DNA of 35,123 bases from contig JAUSOZ010000275.1 of the NCBI GenBank assembly GCA_030655955.1, forward strand, positions 1 to 35,123, written 5' to 3'. A model generated the notes under the pieces. It worked only from the letters and a program-made list of their open reading frames with translations, had not been told where the DNA came from and made no database searches. Below are positions 14,220 through 23,669 of the stretch, piece by piece. Origin of the DNA: Deltaproteobacteria bacterium. GTDB lineage: Bacteria; Desulfobacterota; Desulfobaccia; Desulfobaccales; 0-14-0-80-60-11. The position numbers and the translations under genes are program-made. Position 1 is the stretch's first letter, and the number at the start of each line of letters is the position of its first letter.

Positions 14220-15476
14220 TAGCGGTTCTTTCAGAAATGGTTTTATGCGGGGATTTTGGGCAATTTTATCCATCATATATGCGGCCAACAATTCTTTGCC
14301 GCGCTGGTTATAATGGCAGCAAGTATCTATATAAACAGTCTCTTTTTCTTTGGCAAACACCATGGTGGCGTCAAAGAATTTAATGTTCCTCTCCAGCAGT
14401 TTCCTGCCTTGTTTGATGAGGATCGGATAACCGATAAGAGCCGATTGGCTAGTTTTGACCCGTTCCAAATAGGCCGTGCGCCTCTCTTCCGCAGTCAGGA
14501 CCTTTGACCCCTTAACATATTGATTAGGTTGGAGGAAATGATAATATTCTATGCTGTTTTCTCTGGCCAGTTGGTCAAGCAACACCGAACTCCGTTCCCA
14601 AACCGCCGCGGCATCATCATAAAGCTGCCGAATATCCTTATAGGGAAAGAATGGTCCGGTCTCTTCGAATTTTTTGGCTTCCTCCTGCTGCAATTTGAGC
14701 AATTTATCGATGGTGCGATCAATATTCCGGTTTAATAGTCTAAATTGCTGCACCTTTATAAGGCCGAATACGGCGCTGCCTCTAAAGAAACTGGAGGTCA
14801 AGGCTTCCAGGTTTTCCTGCTTGAGGTCCCGCAAGTATCGCACCTCGCCGATTACCGTCAGGATTTTTTTGCTCGGTTGGCGAGAGATCCTCAGATTCCA
14901 ATTCCGGGGGAAAAAGGGATTGACCCCTACACTGTAATTATCGGTAACAGGCAGCACGATATCGTTATAGCCATCCAGGTTGATAATCAGGTCATATTCG
15001 GCCCCCAGGGACAAAAAATAGGTCAACGCCAACAATTGTTGAGGCTGCTTATAGCCGGCGACCCCCAAGGTGACTATGTTGGGGGGCACGCGGCAAACCC
15101 GGTGGAAGGCGTCTCGAAAGATCGGTCCCATGCTTCCCGCCACCGATCCCCCCAAGACTACCACGTTCAATTTGCCGGGCTCCCTTTTGATTACCGGGTT
15201 CACGGTGGTGGTAAATCCGTAGGTCTCGTTATTCTTTTTTTCATCCTTAAAATCAATCAAAAAACCTAAATATGGATGAATGATCTCCTGATCCCACCAC
15301 AAGGCAAATTCATCGCTATTCTTGTAGTTGCTATATTTTAGATAATTATACAAATTAGACACATCGTAGGCACGCCGGTACATAACGAAATACGTCAGGC
15401 GGGCCAGGCCTTCTATACAAATGACCACCAAAAGAATCATTAGACCAGTAAAAATTAATTTCTTAGACTTTTTCAC
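14193..15476 (-). CDS. Membrane-anchored SGNH/GDSL-hydrolase-like protein
   Basis: A predicted 427-residue protein with an N-terminal membrane anchor (KKLIFTGLMILLVVICIEGLARL) and an extracytoplasmic domain resembling SGNH esterases. Block I is VVLGGSVAGS with the candidate nucleophile Ser, block II is GVAGYKQPQQ, block III is LDGYND, and block V is DTCCHYNQRG with Asp and His. Such proteins often modify exported polysaccharides, but the substrate here is unknown. There is no ATG: the frame is open to a TTG at 15575, but GTG 15476 is preferred because the anchor then lies at the N-terminus and an AGGA lies upstream. The gene is clearly richer in A+T than its neighbours, which suggests acquisition. 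It converges on and overlaps thiE2. Confidence 0.8.
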   Translation of the reverse strand: MKKSKKLIFTGLMILLVVICIEGLARLTYFVMYRRAYDVSNLYNYLKYSNYKNSDEFALWWDQEIIHPYLGFLIDFKDEKKNNETYGFTTTVNPVIKREPGKLNVVVLGGSVAGSMGPIFRDAFHRVCRVPPNIVTLGVAGYKQPQQLLALTYFLSLGAEYDLIINLDGYNDIVLPVTDNYSVGVNPFFPRNWNLRISRQPSKKILTVIGEVRYLRDLKQENLEALTSSFFRGSAVFGLIKVQQFRLLNRNIDRTIDKLLKLQQEEAKKFEETGPFFPYKDIRQLYDDAAAVWERSSVLLDQLARENSIEYYHFLQPNQYVKGSKVLTAEERRTAYLERVKTSQSALIGYPILIKQGRKLLERNIKFFDATMVFAKEKETVYIDTCCHYNQRGKELLAAYMMDKIAQNPRIKPFLKEPLSGPGPAKN

Positions 15477-15657
15477 AGTGCAATTTATCCTATTATTATT
15501 CCGGGCAATAAATATTGAAAACCGTAATTTCCCTCTGGCAAGTTCAAAATATCCGAACCTTAAGGGCCTTGTCAACCCTCAAAGCCTGAAAGGGCTAGAG
15601 GGCAGGTTCAGGTTTGAGGAAAATTTTGGCCCGGGCAGAAAAATCTCCCCGCCCGGC

Positions 15658-15686
15658 TTCCGATGCCAGGCTTTTAGAAGTATAAT
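15658..15686 (+). promoter_or_regulatory. Candidate fabD promoter with overlapping dyad
   Basis: A perfect TATAAT lies at 15681-15686, with a weak TTCCGA 17 bp upstream (15658-15663). AGAAGT (15676-15681) and ACTTCT (15696-15701) form a dyad across the -10 and start region that could be an operator. A transcript would begin about 25 nt before the fabD ATG. Confidence 0.45.
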
Positions 15687-15718
15687 AAATAATTAACTTC
15701 TTTAGCTTGAGGTGATCT

Positions 15719-16654
15719 ATGGCTCTTGTGGCTTTTCTCTTTCCCGGGCAGGGTTCCCAGTACGTGGGCATGGGCCAGGACCTTTTTGAAGCCGACCCCG
15801 GCGCCCGGGAGTTGTTCGACCTGGCGGAGGACACCACCGGGCTGCCTTTAAAGCGGCTCTGTTTCACCGGGCCCATGGAGGAACTCACCCTGACGGTGAA
15901 TCTCCAGCCCGCGGTGACCGTGGTCAATCTCTGTCTCTACCGGGCCCTGGCCAAAGCCGGGGTTACGCCGGTCGCGGTGTGCGGCCACAGCCTGGGGGAG
16001 TACAGCGCCCTTTACGCCGCCGGGGTGTTGAGCGCCAATGATACCATCGCCGCCGTCGCCGAGCGCGGCCGCCTCATGCACCGGGAAGCGGAGAAATATC
16101 CGGGCGCCATGGCGGCGGTCATCGGCCTGGCGCCGGAGAAGCTGAAGGGGCTGGTCCATCCCTTGACCAAGGAAGGCCCCATTGCCCTGGCAAACTTTAA
16201 TACCCCGGTACAAACGGTAATTTCCGGTGCCCCGGAAATGGTGGCCCGGGCGGGGAATCTGGCTAAAGCCGAAGGAGCCAAGGTGATTCCCTTGAAGGTC
16301 TCCGGGGCCTGGCACTCGCCTTTGATGGCGGAGGCCAGCCGGGATTTCGCCGCGTTCATGGCGAACCTGGACTTTAGGGCTCCCCGGCTGCCCCTCTATC
16401 TCAACGCCACCGCGGCGACGGAGACGGACCCGGGCGTCCTGCGGGCGGCCATGGGCGCCCAGCTCACCAGCCCGGTGCGGTGGGCCGAACTCATCCTCAA
16501 TCTAAAGGCCGCCGGGGTGGACACCTGGGTGGAGGTGGGGCCCAAAAACGTCCTCACCGGACTGGTGCGGAAAATCTTGCCCGAAGAGCCCAAGGAGAAC
16601 TTTCACAACGTGGAGAACCGGGAGAGTCTGGAGAAGTTTTTGGCGGCAATTTAG
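15719..16654 (+). CDS. fabD: Malonyl-CoA:acyl-carrier-protein transacylase
   Basis: Transfers malonyl from CoA to ACP for fatty-acid elongation. The 311 residues show the complete set of family motifs: FPGQGSQYVGMG (8-19), GHSLGEYSAL with nucleophile Ser91, ERGRLMH with the malonate-binding Arg, VSGAWHSPLM with His199, and VGPKNVLTGLV near the C-terminus. GAGGTGAT precedes the ATG. It stands alone here; the usual fab neighbours are absent and the next gene converges on it. The role is well supported by motif conservation; a dedicated polyketide transacylase is a remote alternative. Confidence 0.96.
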   Translation: MALVAFLFPGQGSQYVGMGQDLFEADPGARELFDLAEDTTGLPLKRLCFTGPMEELTLTVNLQPAVTVVNLCLYRALAKAGVTPVAVCGHSLGEYSALYAAGVLSANDTIAAVAERGRLMHREAEKYPGAMAAVIGLAPEKLKGLVHPLTKEGPIALANFNTPVQTVISGAPEMVARAGNLAKAEGAKVIPLKVSGAWHSPLMAEASRDFAAFMANLDFRAPRLPLYLNATAATETDPGVLRAAMGAQLTSPVRWAELILNLKAAGVDTWVEVGPKNVLTGLVRKILPEEPKENFHNVENRESLEKFLAAI

Positions 16655-16769
16655 GAATTCAGGGAGACCGGGGGCTATGAGGAGAAAATTATGATTGGTA
16701 GATCATAACGTCGTTTATGGGGTTCAAGTGGCTAATATTTAATATAAATTAATCTTACGTCGAGGGATT

Positions 16770-19700
16770 TCACTCTGTCCCCCCCCTATCGAGTACTCTC
16801 TGCAATACTTTGCTCAAGTCTGCAACCCTATAGGGCTTAGCTATGACCCCGGAGAACCCATATTCTGTAAAGTTGGCCATTATCGGATCATCTGAATAAC
16901 CACTGGAGACTATGGCCTTTACCTGGGGATCGATCTGGAGAAGTTTCTCTATGGCTTCTTTGCCCCCTATGCCGCCCGGAACGGTGAGGTCCAGAATCAT
17001 GGCATCAATCGTCTGCCCCAGTTCTCGGGCCTGGATGAACTGTTCGATGGCTTCATCCCCATCCCTGGCAAACATCACCTCGTAGCCCAGATAGCCCAAC
17101 AACTTACCGAGAGTTTGCCGCACGATTTCCTCATCGTCCATCACCAATATCTTCCCTTGCCCGGTTACCACCTTTACTGTCTCTGGCAACGGCTCAATCT
17201 TGCTCTGGGCTGTAGCTGGCAGGTAGACGCGCACGGTCGTTCCGGCGCCTAATTGTGACTCCACGGCAATATGGCCCTGGTGATTTTTCACAATCGAATA
17301 GGCCGTGGCCAAACCCAGGCCGCTCCCCATTTGTTTGGTGGAAAAATAGGGGTCAAAGATTCTGGGGAGATACTCTGCCGGTATACCGATGCCTTGATCT
17401 TGAATGGTGGTCTGCACATATTTGCCGGGGTCCAGAGGCAGATCGCTCCCTGGCCCCACTTCCACATTTTCCCCCCGCACCTGGATCGTCCCTCCTGTGG
17501 GCATAGCTTGAATGGCATTGATGATCAGATTCTGAAAAACCTGGCTGATTTGGCCAGGATCTGCATTGACCCCCCAAATGCCTTCTGGAAAATCAAATTC
17601 GCATTTGACGTTTGAGCCCCGGGAGGCAAAGAATCCGGTTTCAGTGACTTTTTTTGCCAACGAGATCAGTTCCTTGATCGGTGCGCCGCCCTTGGCGAAG
17701 GTCAGCAGCTGCCGGGCCAAAGCCTGAGCTTGTATACAAGCCTTTTCAGCCTCGTTCAATATTAATCCGATGTACTCATTCCCCCGAAGGTCCAAGATCG
17801 CCAAGCTGATGTTGCCCATGATGGCGGTGAGGATATTGTTAAAGTCGTGGGCGATGCCTCCCGCCAGGGTAGCCAGGGACTCCAGTTTACTCAACCGCAA
17901 CCGTTCTATTTCACTTTTCTTGCGGTCGGTGATGTCGATCATTACCCCCACCAACCCGGCCAGGGCGCCTTGCGGGGTGAAGTAGGTCGCCTTATTGAAA
18001 TTGACATCATGCCTGGTGCCATCAGCGTGCAACATGGAATAATCGTATATCTGCACCCCGGGCTCCCGGAACAAGGCTGAATCCATGGCGCAGTACTTGT
18101 CGGCCATATCTTTGGGATACAGGTCGTACACCGTCCCCCCGATAATTTTATCTTTCGGCACGCCCATGAAATCACTGAGGGCCTGGTTGCAGCCCAAATA
18201 TACCCCTTCGACATCCTTATAAAAAATGGGGCTTGGAATAGTGTCCATCAGGGTTTGCAGGAAAGACAAATGGTATCGCAATGCTTCCTCGGCCTGGACC
18301 CGCGCCGTGACGTCTCTGAAACTCCAGACCCGGCCCACAATAGTGCTATCCAGATACTGGGGAATGGAATAGCGTTCAAACACCCGGCCATCTTTAAAAT
18401 AGAAGCTGTCTGAGCTTTCTGCGGCCGGCTGGGCATAGAGCTCCCTCACTTTCTGCAAGAAGCCCTGAGGTTCCGCCAGTTGATCCAGAGCCAAGGCTAA
18501 GGCGCGATCATCATCCCTGGTGGCGATAATCTCTTCGAGGATACCCCACATCTCTTCGAACTTTTTGTTCCAGCTCACCATCCGCCCTTGAAGATCAACC
18601 ACCAGGATGCCGTCGGCAGTGGACTCCAGGGTAGCTTTATAGAGGGAGAGAGATTCCTCCAAGGCGGCCTGAGCCTGCTTCTTTGCAGTGATATCCGTGA
18701 TGGTCCCGACCAGGCGCAGTGGCTTGCCATTCTCGTCATATTCGCCGCGCCCCAAGTTGGAGACCCAACGAACCTCGCCGCTGGGGTAGATGATGCGGAA
18801 CTCTTCCGTGAAAGCCGTCCTTTGGGCCAAGGCTTGCCCGGCCGATGCCATTGCCTGGCTCAGATCTTCGGGATGGATGAGTTTTTTGAAGGACTCCAGG
18901 TTGCCGTCAAAGCTCTCCACCCCAAAGATTTCGTAGCATTCCGGCGACCAGAAACAGGCTTCCGTGTGCACATTCCATTCCCAGACGCCCATTTGCGCTG
19001 CGGTCAGGGCCAGGTTGAGCCGTTCCTGGCTTTCCCGCCAGGCTCGCTCCGCGGCCTTGCGTGGCGAAATATCCCGGCACACACAAAATATCAGCTTTTG
19101 CCCGGCCAAGACGGCCCCGTTGGTGCTGATTTCAACCTCGAACCGCGTGCCGTCCTTGCGACGATGGACCGTCTCAAAGTGATCGCCCTCAGCATCAACG
19201 AGCCGGAGCATCTCCTGAATTTGCTCTCGGGGAAATTGTCCGTCCCAATCCCAGACGTGGAGTTGGCGCATTTCATCGGCGGAATACCCCAGCATCTCGG
19301 AAAATCGCCGGTTCGCCTCGAAGACCTTGCCGTTCTGATCCAGGACGACGATGCCGTCTCTGGACTGCTCCACCAGGAGACGTCGCCGGATCGCTTCCTG
19401 GGCCAGGGACTCCTCCAACTGCCTGGAGTCGGTGACATCAAAGACGACACCGCTGATATGCTCAATTCTCCCGGCGGCATTGCAGAATATCCGCCCCTGA
19501 CAATGGAGCCAGCGAATCTCCCCATCCTTTCTCCGGATGCGGTAATTTCGGCTGAAAGACCTGTCGGTCTTCAGGGCGTTAACGATAGCCTCTTGGGCCT
19601 GAGCCAGGTCTTCTTCGTGAATCAGCTCAGACCATTTGACCCGACGCGCATCGAAGTCTTCTTTACGGTAGCCGGTGAGCGCCTCAACTTTCCGATCAAG

Positions 19701-20603
19701 AAAATCCACGCTCCAATCCGGATAACCTTTAAAGACTACCGCCGGGATCTGTTGCACCAGCAGCCGGTATTTTGCCTCATTCTGCCGCAGCGCGTCCTCG
19801 GCCTGTTTTTGCCCGGTGATATCTTTGTCGGCCCCCCGATAACCCAGGAGATTGCCCTGTTCATCCAGGATGGGGACTCCGCTGGTCGATAGCCAAATAA
19901 TCTCCCCATTCTTGTGGAGGTTGCGATTGAGGAATTCGGTGAACGGCTGTTTGGCCGCGAATACCCCAAAAGCGGCTTCTTTCAGTTCTTCCCGCTCATC
20001 GTACGGGAACAGATCATAAAAATGTTTGCCGAGTATTTCCTCAGGCTTATAGCCCAGCAATTTCTCCACCACCGGGCTGGCGTAGGTGTATCTGCCCTGG
20101 GGGTCGACTTCCCAAACCCATTGCTGGGTGTTATCGGCAATATCCCTGAACCTCTTCTCGCTCTCCTTTAGAGCCGCCTCGACCCGCTTCCGGTCGCTGA
20201 TATCAAAGGCATAGTGCAGGAATAAGTCTGGTCCCACCGGTTGCCAATAGGCGTCCCATAAAGTGCCCAAGGCCTCCCATTCCTGGTGATGTGGGTCCCC
20301 GGTCTCCTGGAGAACAGAAGCGAGACACCACGGGCAAACATCTTCCCTCTGTCCCCAGGTGGCAAAACATTGGGTTCCGGGGCTGGCTCCAACTTTGGCC
20401 GCGGCCTGGTTAGCAGCGACGATGGTCCAGGTGGAAAGTCGAATCAGGAGGGCGATACAAGGGATGTTGTCCAGAAGGACCTTGTTTAAGTGATTCCTGT
20501 CAAAAAAATCCTCTTCGACGTTGCCATCAGATCTCACTTCCATGTTTGACCCCGTATCACTAGACCGGTACTGGGCGAGGGTTCCAGGTAGTGTCCCCTT
20601 CAT
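16770..20603 (-). CDS. Hybrid histidine kinase with seven PAS domains and a receiver
   Basis: A 1277-residue sensor without membrane segments, so probably cytoplasmic. Seven PAS units precede the kinase: about 36-138, 148-265, 275-392, 404-515, 525-642, 652-770 and 780-893. The first carries a cysteine cluster, C79 and C90-P-W-C93, like PAS domains suspected of binding metal or sensing redox. The phosphoacceptor region is LATLAGGIAHDFNNIL with His919. The ATPase domain shows the N box (NLIINAIQAM), DQGIGIP and GSGLGLA. The C-terminal receiver (about 1151-1273) has KILVMDDEE, acceptor Asp1205 in MILDLTVPGG, and the conserved KPY. No DNA-binding output is fused. The start at 20603 has no clear ribosome-binding site; ATG 20543, preceded by GGGG, is an alternative. 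Confidence 0.94.
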   Translation of the reverse strand: MKGTLPGTLAQYRSSDTGSNMEVRSDGNVEEDFFDRNHLNKVLLDNIPCIALLIRLSTWTIVAANQAAAKVGASPGTQCFATWGQREDVCPWCLASVLQETGDPHHQEWEALGTLWDAYWQPVGPDLFLHYAFDISDRKRVEAALKESEKRFRDIADNTQQWVWEVDPQGRYTYASPVVEKLLGYKPEEILGKHFYDLFPYDEREELKEAAFGVFAAKQPFTEFLNRNLHKNGEIIWLSTSGVPILDEQGNLLGYRGADKDITGQKQAEDALRQNEAKYRLLVQQIPAVVFKGYPDWSVDFLDRKVEALTGYRKEDFDARRVKWSELIHEEDLAQAQEAIVNALKTDRSFSRNYRIRRKDGEIRWLHCQGRIFCNAAGRIEHISGVVFDVTDSRQLEESLAQEAIRRRLLVEQSRDGIVVLDQNGKVFEANRRFSEMLGYSADEMRQLHVWDWDGQFPREQIQEMLRLVDAEGDHFETVHRRKDGTRFEVEISTNGAVLAGQKLIFCVCRDISPRKAAERAWRESQERLNLALTAAQMGVWEWNVHTEACFWSPECYEIFGVESFDGNLESFKKLIHPEDLSQAMASAGQALAQRTAFTEEFRIIYPSGEVRWVSNLGRGEYDENGKPLRLVGTITDITAKKQAQAALEESLSLYKATLESTADGILVVDLQGRMVSWNKKFEEMWGILEEIIATRDDDRALALALDQLAEPQGFLQKVRELYAQPAAESSDSFYFKDGRVFERYSIPQYLDSTIVGRVWSFRDVTARVQAEEALRYHLSFLQTLMDTIPSPIFYKDVEGVYLGCNQALSDFMGVPKDKIIGGTVYDLYPKDMADKYCAMDSALFREPGVQIYDYSMLHADGTRHDVNFNKATYFTPQGALAGLVGVMIDITDRKKSEIERLRLSKLESLATLAGGIAHDFNNILTAIMGNISLAILDLRGNEYIGLILNEAEKACIQAQALARQLLTFAKGGAPIKELISLAKKVTETGFFASRGSNVKCEFDFPEGIWGVNADPGQISQVFQNLIINAIQAMPTGGTIQVRGENVEVGPGSDLPLDPGKYVQTTIQDQGIGIPAEYLPRIFDPYFSTKQMGSGLGLATAYSIVKNHQGHIAVESQLGAGTTVRVYLPATAQSKIEPLPETVKVVTGQGKILVMDDEEIVRQTLGKLLGYLGYEVMFARDGDEAIEQFIQARELGQTIDAMILDLTVPGGIGGKEAIEKLLQIDPQVKAIVSSGYSDDPIMANFTEYGFSGVIAKPYRVADLSKVLQRVLDRGGTE

Positions 20604-21030
20604 ATTAAACTATAATATAAATAAATGACAATTAATAATTCAATAATTATTATCGGATCGACGATGCGGATAGAGTAATTTTTTCCTAAGATTCTTTTCC
20701 TGCCCTGCGGCAGGGGGATTTAATAATCCATAGGGGAAAAAGCTAGAAGTTATTACAAAACCCATTTTCTCCATCATCATTAACAACGGAGCTGATTAAT
20801 ATAACCTATTTACAATAATAGATTATTAGCTTCGTTTGGAATGGCTTTATCTCTGTGTCTGGGGTTTTACACCAGCTTGTAGCAGAAGCATGAAAAAAAA
20901 TCGGCTTTGGCAGACTCTCTCGTGAAAATATTTAACCTCGTGGGGGGGCAGCTATAGAAAATCTTTTGTTATTAAGATAATGAAGTTAGTTTTTTAATTG
21001 AATTAGCCTCTATCTTTGGCTCGTTTAAGC
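20604..21030. other. AT-rich 427-bp gap upstream of the hybrid kinase
   Basis: No open frame of note. The right side is the 3' flank of the cyclase and the left side should hold the kinase promoter on the minus strand (A+T-rich, with TTGTCA and TATATT-like boxes but no convincing pair). One hairpin was seen, CCTGCC/GGCAGG (20699-20714), without a T-run in either direction. Confidence 0.5.
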
Positions 21031-23277
21031 CTACTTTCCATCCATGATGGTCACGGCTTCCCAGTCATGGGCCGGGGGGGTCTCGTGGTGCTTTTGGGCC
21101 AGGGTGACGTAGCGCTGGCAGGTCTCGTCGCCGGGATGCAGTTCCAAGGCCTGGGCAAAGACGGGCAGGCACTCGGGGAAGTGTTTATCCCGGTAGAGGG
21201 CCAGGGCCCGGTGGTGTAACTCGAGGAAACGGGCCAGGTCCGGGTCCGGCTCGCCTTCTCCCAGCAATTCATGGATGCGGACCCCCTTGACCTTGCCTTT
21301 GACCCTTACCAAGTCCACGTCCCGGAGGATGAAGCCGCCTTCCAGAGCTTTGGCGGTGGTGTCGCTGATGAGGATGCTGGTGCCATAATATTTGTTGAGC
21401 CCCTCCAGGCGGGAGGCCAGATTGACGTTGTCGCCGATGGCGGTGTAGTCGAAGAGCCGGTCGGAGCCCATGTTGCCCACGGCAACCGGGCCGGTATTGA
21501 CCCCTACCCCGACCTTCAGGGGCGGGCGGCCCTGCTCGGCCCAGGTCCGGTTCAGGGCCGCCAGGCTGGCCACCATCTCCAGGGCGGCCCGGCAGGCCAA
21601 GTGAGGATGGTCCGTCTGCGTGAGGGGAGCCCCGAAGAGGGCCATGATGGCGTCGCCCATGTACTTGTCGATGGTCCCCCCCTGGTTGATGATGATGTTG
21701 CTCATGGGATTGAGGAAGTCGTGGAGGAGTTTTACCAGGGCCTCGGGGTCCAGGTTCTCCGACATCGTGGTGAAGCCCCGGATGTCGGTAAACAGCACGG
21801 TGATCTCCCGGCGCTCCCCTCCCAGGCGCAACTGCTCGGGGTGCTTCAGCATCTCCTGGACGACGGCGGGGGCCACGTAGGATTCAAAGGTCTTGCGGAT
21901 GCGCTCCCGCTCCCGTTCCTCCGCCAGGAACCGCTGCATGGTGACCCCCAGGTAAACCAGGACGATGAGGCCCAGGGGATAAAACAGTTCTAGCTGCAAG
22001 CCCTGCCGGGTGAACAGGAAATAGTTGAGACCCACATAGGCTTCTATGATGATGAGGATGAAGATGAAGGCCCAGGCGGCGGAGAACCGGGGCAGGACCA
22101 CGCCCAGCAGGACTGCCAAGGCCACCAGGACCAGCAGCATGATGATCAGACCGAAGGGTGGGGTACGGATGAAATTGCCGCGGAGCAGATTGTCCATGAT
22201 GGTGGCCTGGACTTCCACCCCGGGGAAGGTCCCGGAGAATGGCGTCACCCGGAGGTCGTAGATGCCCACGGCGGTGGCCCCGACGATGACGACCTTGTCC
22301 TTCAGGGCCTCGGCCGGCAGGGTGCCATTCATGACGTCGGCGGCGGAATAAGTGGGGATGATCCCCTCGGGGCCGAGGTAATTGATCAGCATGCGGCCAT
22401 ATCGGTCCACGGGCACCGTCCGCGGCCCCAGGCGAACCTCATCCACCCCCCACCGGGACAGGGTGATGGCCATGGGGGCCCGCGCTTCGGCGTGGGACAG
22501 GGTTACCAGGGCCATGGGGGCAAAGAACTCCCCGCCATACATGACGGCCATGGGAAACCAGCGCACGGTGCCGTCGGGATCGGGAATCATGTTGAAATAG
22601 CCGTCGCCGGCGCCGGCCTCGGTGATCTCCGGGAGATTGCGTTCGACCCCGGCGGCGCCGACCAACTGGACCTGGGAGGGTTTGGTGTCCAGGAGCCGCA
22701 CCACGTTATAGGTGGAGGCCCGGAGGAAAGAAGCTCCTACGAGCTTTTCCGCCTCAACCCCGCCGCTCTTGCCGCCCAAGCTCCGGAAAAAGAACCCCAG
22801 GATAGTGGGCGGGCCCTGCTTGAGGACCTTGGCCAGGAGACGGTCCACGTCGGCCCGATTTTTCTCCACCTCCAGGACTTTGAGGATCTCCGGCGAGACC
22901 CCCCGCCGGGCCAAGTCGTCGCTGAGATTCTTGAGGGCCTGGTACGATGCCGTTTGTTCCTTTTCGGCAAAAATGATGTCAAGGGCGATGACTCGGGGAC
23001 CGGCCTGTTTCAGCCGGGCAAGCATGCGGGCCATGTCCTCCCGGGACCAGGGCCAGCGGCCCACGGCCTTCAGGCTGTCGTCGTCAATGGCCACGATGGC
23101 TACTTGTTGGCCGGCCGCTATAGGGCCCCGGAATCGGAATTTGAGATCGTAGAGCTTGAGTTCGAGAAACTCGCAGAAGGTGGGACGCCAGATGAGCAGG
23201 GCGCACATCACCAGAGTGACGCCGACAATCCATCGGGCGATGGGCGACTTAACGAAAGCGGCCAGGCGGCGTATCAT
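21031..23277 (-). CDS. CHASE2-domain adenylate cyclase with C-terminal TPR-like tail
   Basis: Inner-membrane receptor making cyclic nucleotide from ATP. The 748 residues contain an N-terminal membrane segment (about 13-30), a periplasmic CHASE2 sensor (about 35-370, with IVAIDDDSL, ALDIIF and VVIVGATAVGIYDLR), three transmembrane helices (about 375-448), a helical linker, and a class III cyclase domain (about 490-670). Metal-binding Asp498 (LFTDIRGF) and Asp542 (YMGDAIMAL) are present. Lys538 and Asp610 at the base-selecting positions predict ATP as substrate, and Asn619/Arg623 are the transition-state pair. The last 70 residues resemble a TPR pair (FLELHHRALALYRDKHFPEC). CHASE2 cyclases and FecR-domain proteins are often neighbours, and here a FecR gene lies just upstream. 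Confidence 0.94.
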   Translation of the reverse strand: MIRRLAAFVKSPIARWIVGVTLVMCALLIWRPTFCEFLELKLYDLKFRFRGPIAAGQQVAIVAIDDDSLKAVGRWPWSREDMARMLARLKQAGPRVIALDIIFAEKEQTASYQALKNLSDDLARRGVSPEILKVLEVEKNRADVDRLLAKVLKQGPPTILGFFFRSLGGKSGGVEAEKLVGASFLRASTYNVVRLLDTKPSQVQLVGAAGVERNLPEITEAGAGDGYFNMIPDPDGTVRWFPMAVMYGGEFFAPMALVTLSHAEARAPMAITLSRWGVDEVRLGPRTVPVDRYGRMLINYLGPEGIIPTYSAADVMNGTLPAEALKDKVVIVGATAVGIYDLRVTPFSGTFPGVEVQATIMDNLLRGNFIRTPPFGLIIMLLVLVALAVLLGVVLPRFSAAWAFIFILIIIEAYVGLNYFLFTRQGLQLELFYPLGLIVLVYLGVTMQRFLAEERERERIRKTFESYVAPAVVQEMLKHPEQLRLGGERREITVLFTDIRGFTTMSENLDPEALVKLLHDFLNPMSNIIINQGGTIDKYMGDAIMALFGAPLTQTDHPHLACRAALEMVASLAALNRTWAEQGRPPLKVGVGVNTGPVAVGNMGSDRLFDYTAIGDNVNLASRLEGLNKYYGTSILISDTTAKALEGGFILRDVDLVRVKGKVKGVRIHELLGEGEPDPDLARFLELHHRALALYRDKHFPECLPVFAQALELHPGDETCQRYVTLAQKHHETPPAHDWEAVTIMDGK

Positions 23278-23669
23278 GGGTAGGACCTAAATCCATCGAA
23301 GTCATGGGCCGGTGTCCCACCAAGGCCTGCCCTGAGGATTAAAGCTGACCCTCCCCTAAAGGTATGGCTTGGTGGGCTCGGTCCACAAGGGACTGCCGGC
23401 ATCATAAGGGGATACGAGGGAGAAGTAAATAATTTTAGAAGGCCCGTCGAAAATATTGCCGCGCCAGGAAGGCAAGACTCGCAATTTCCTGGCTGAATGC
23501 CGTTCCCCGGCGGGGACGGCGCCATCTCTTCCCTGCCGGGCTAAGGGTGGGGCGATGCGCTTATGGCAGCCTCACTTCCGGCGCCCCTTCCCGAGCTTTC
23601 CGCGTCCAGCCCGGGAAGGGGCAAAGAATCTAACCGCCTCTCATAGGTAATAATCCCGTTGAGCCCGAA
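23278..23669. other. 392-bp gap between fecR-type gene B and the CHASE2 cyclase
   Basis: Holds a strong 10-bp hairpin, CCCCTTCCCG (23584-23593) with CGGGAAGGGG (23612-23621), 48 nt after the end of FecR gene B on the minus strand. It lacks a T-run. A second hairpin of about 10 bp (GCCGTTCCCC/GGGGACGGC type) lies at about 23500-23522. No gene was seen. Confidence 0.55.

Noticed and set aside
23480-23580. c-di-GMP (GEMM-like) riboswitch
   Set aside because: Only short GC-rich resemblances on the plus strand; the GCAAACC and GACGCAAAGCC cores are missing and no plus-strand gene follows.
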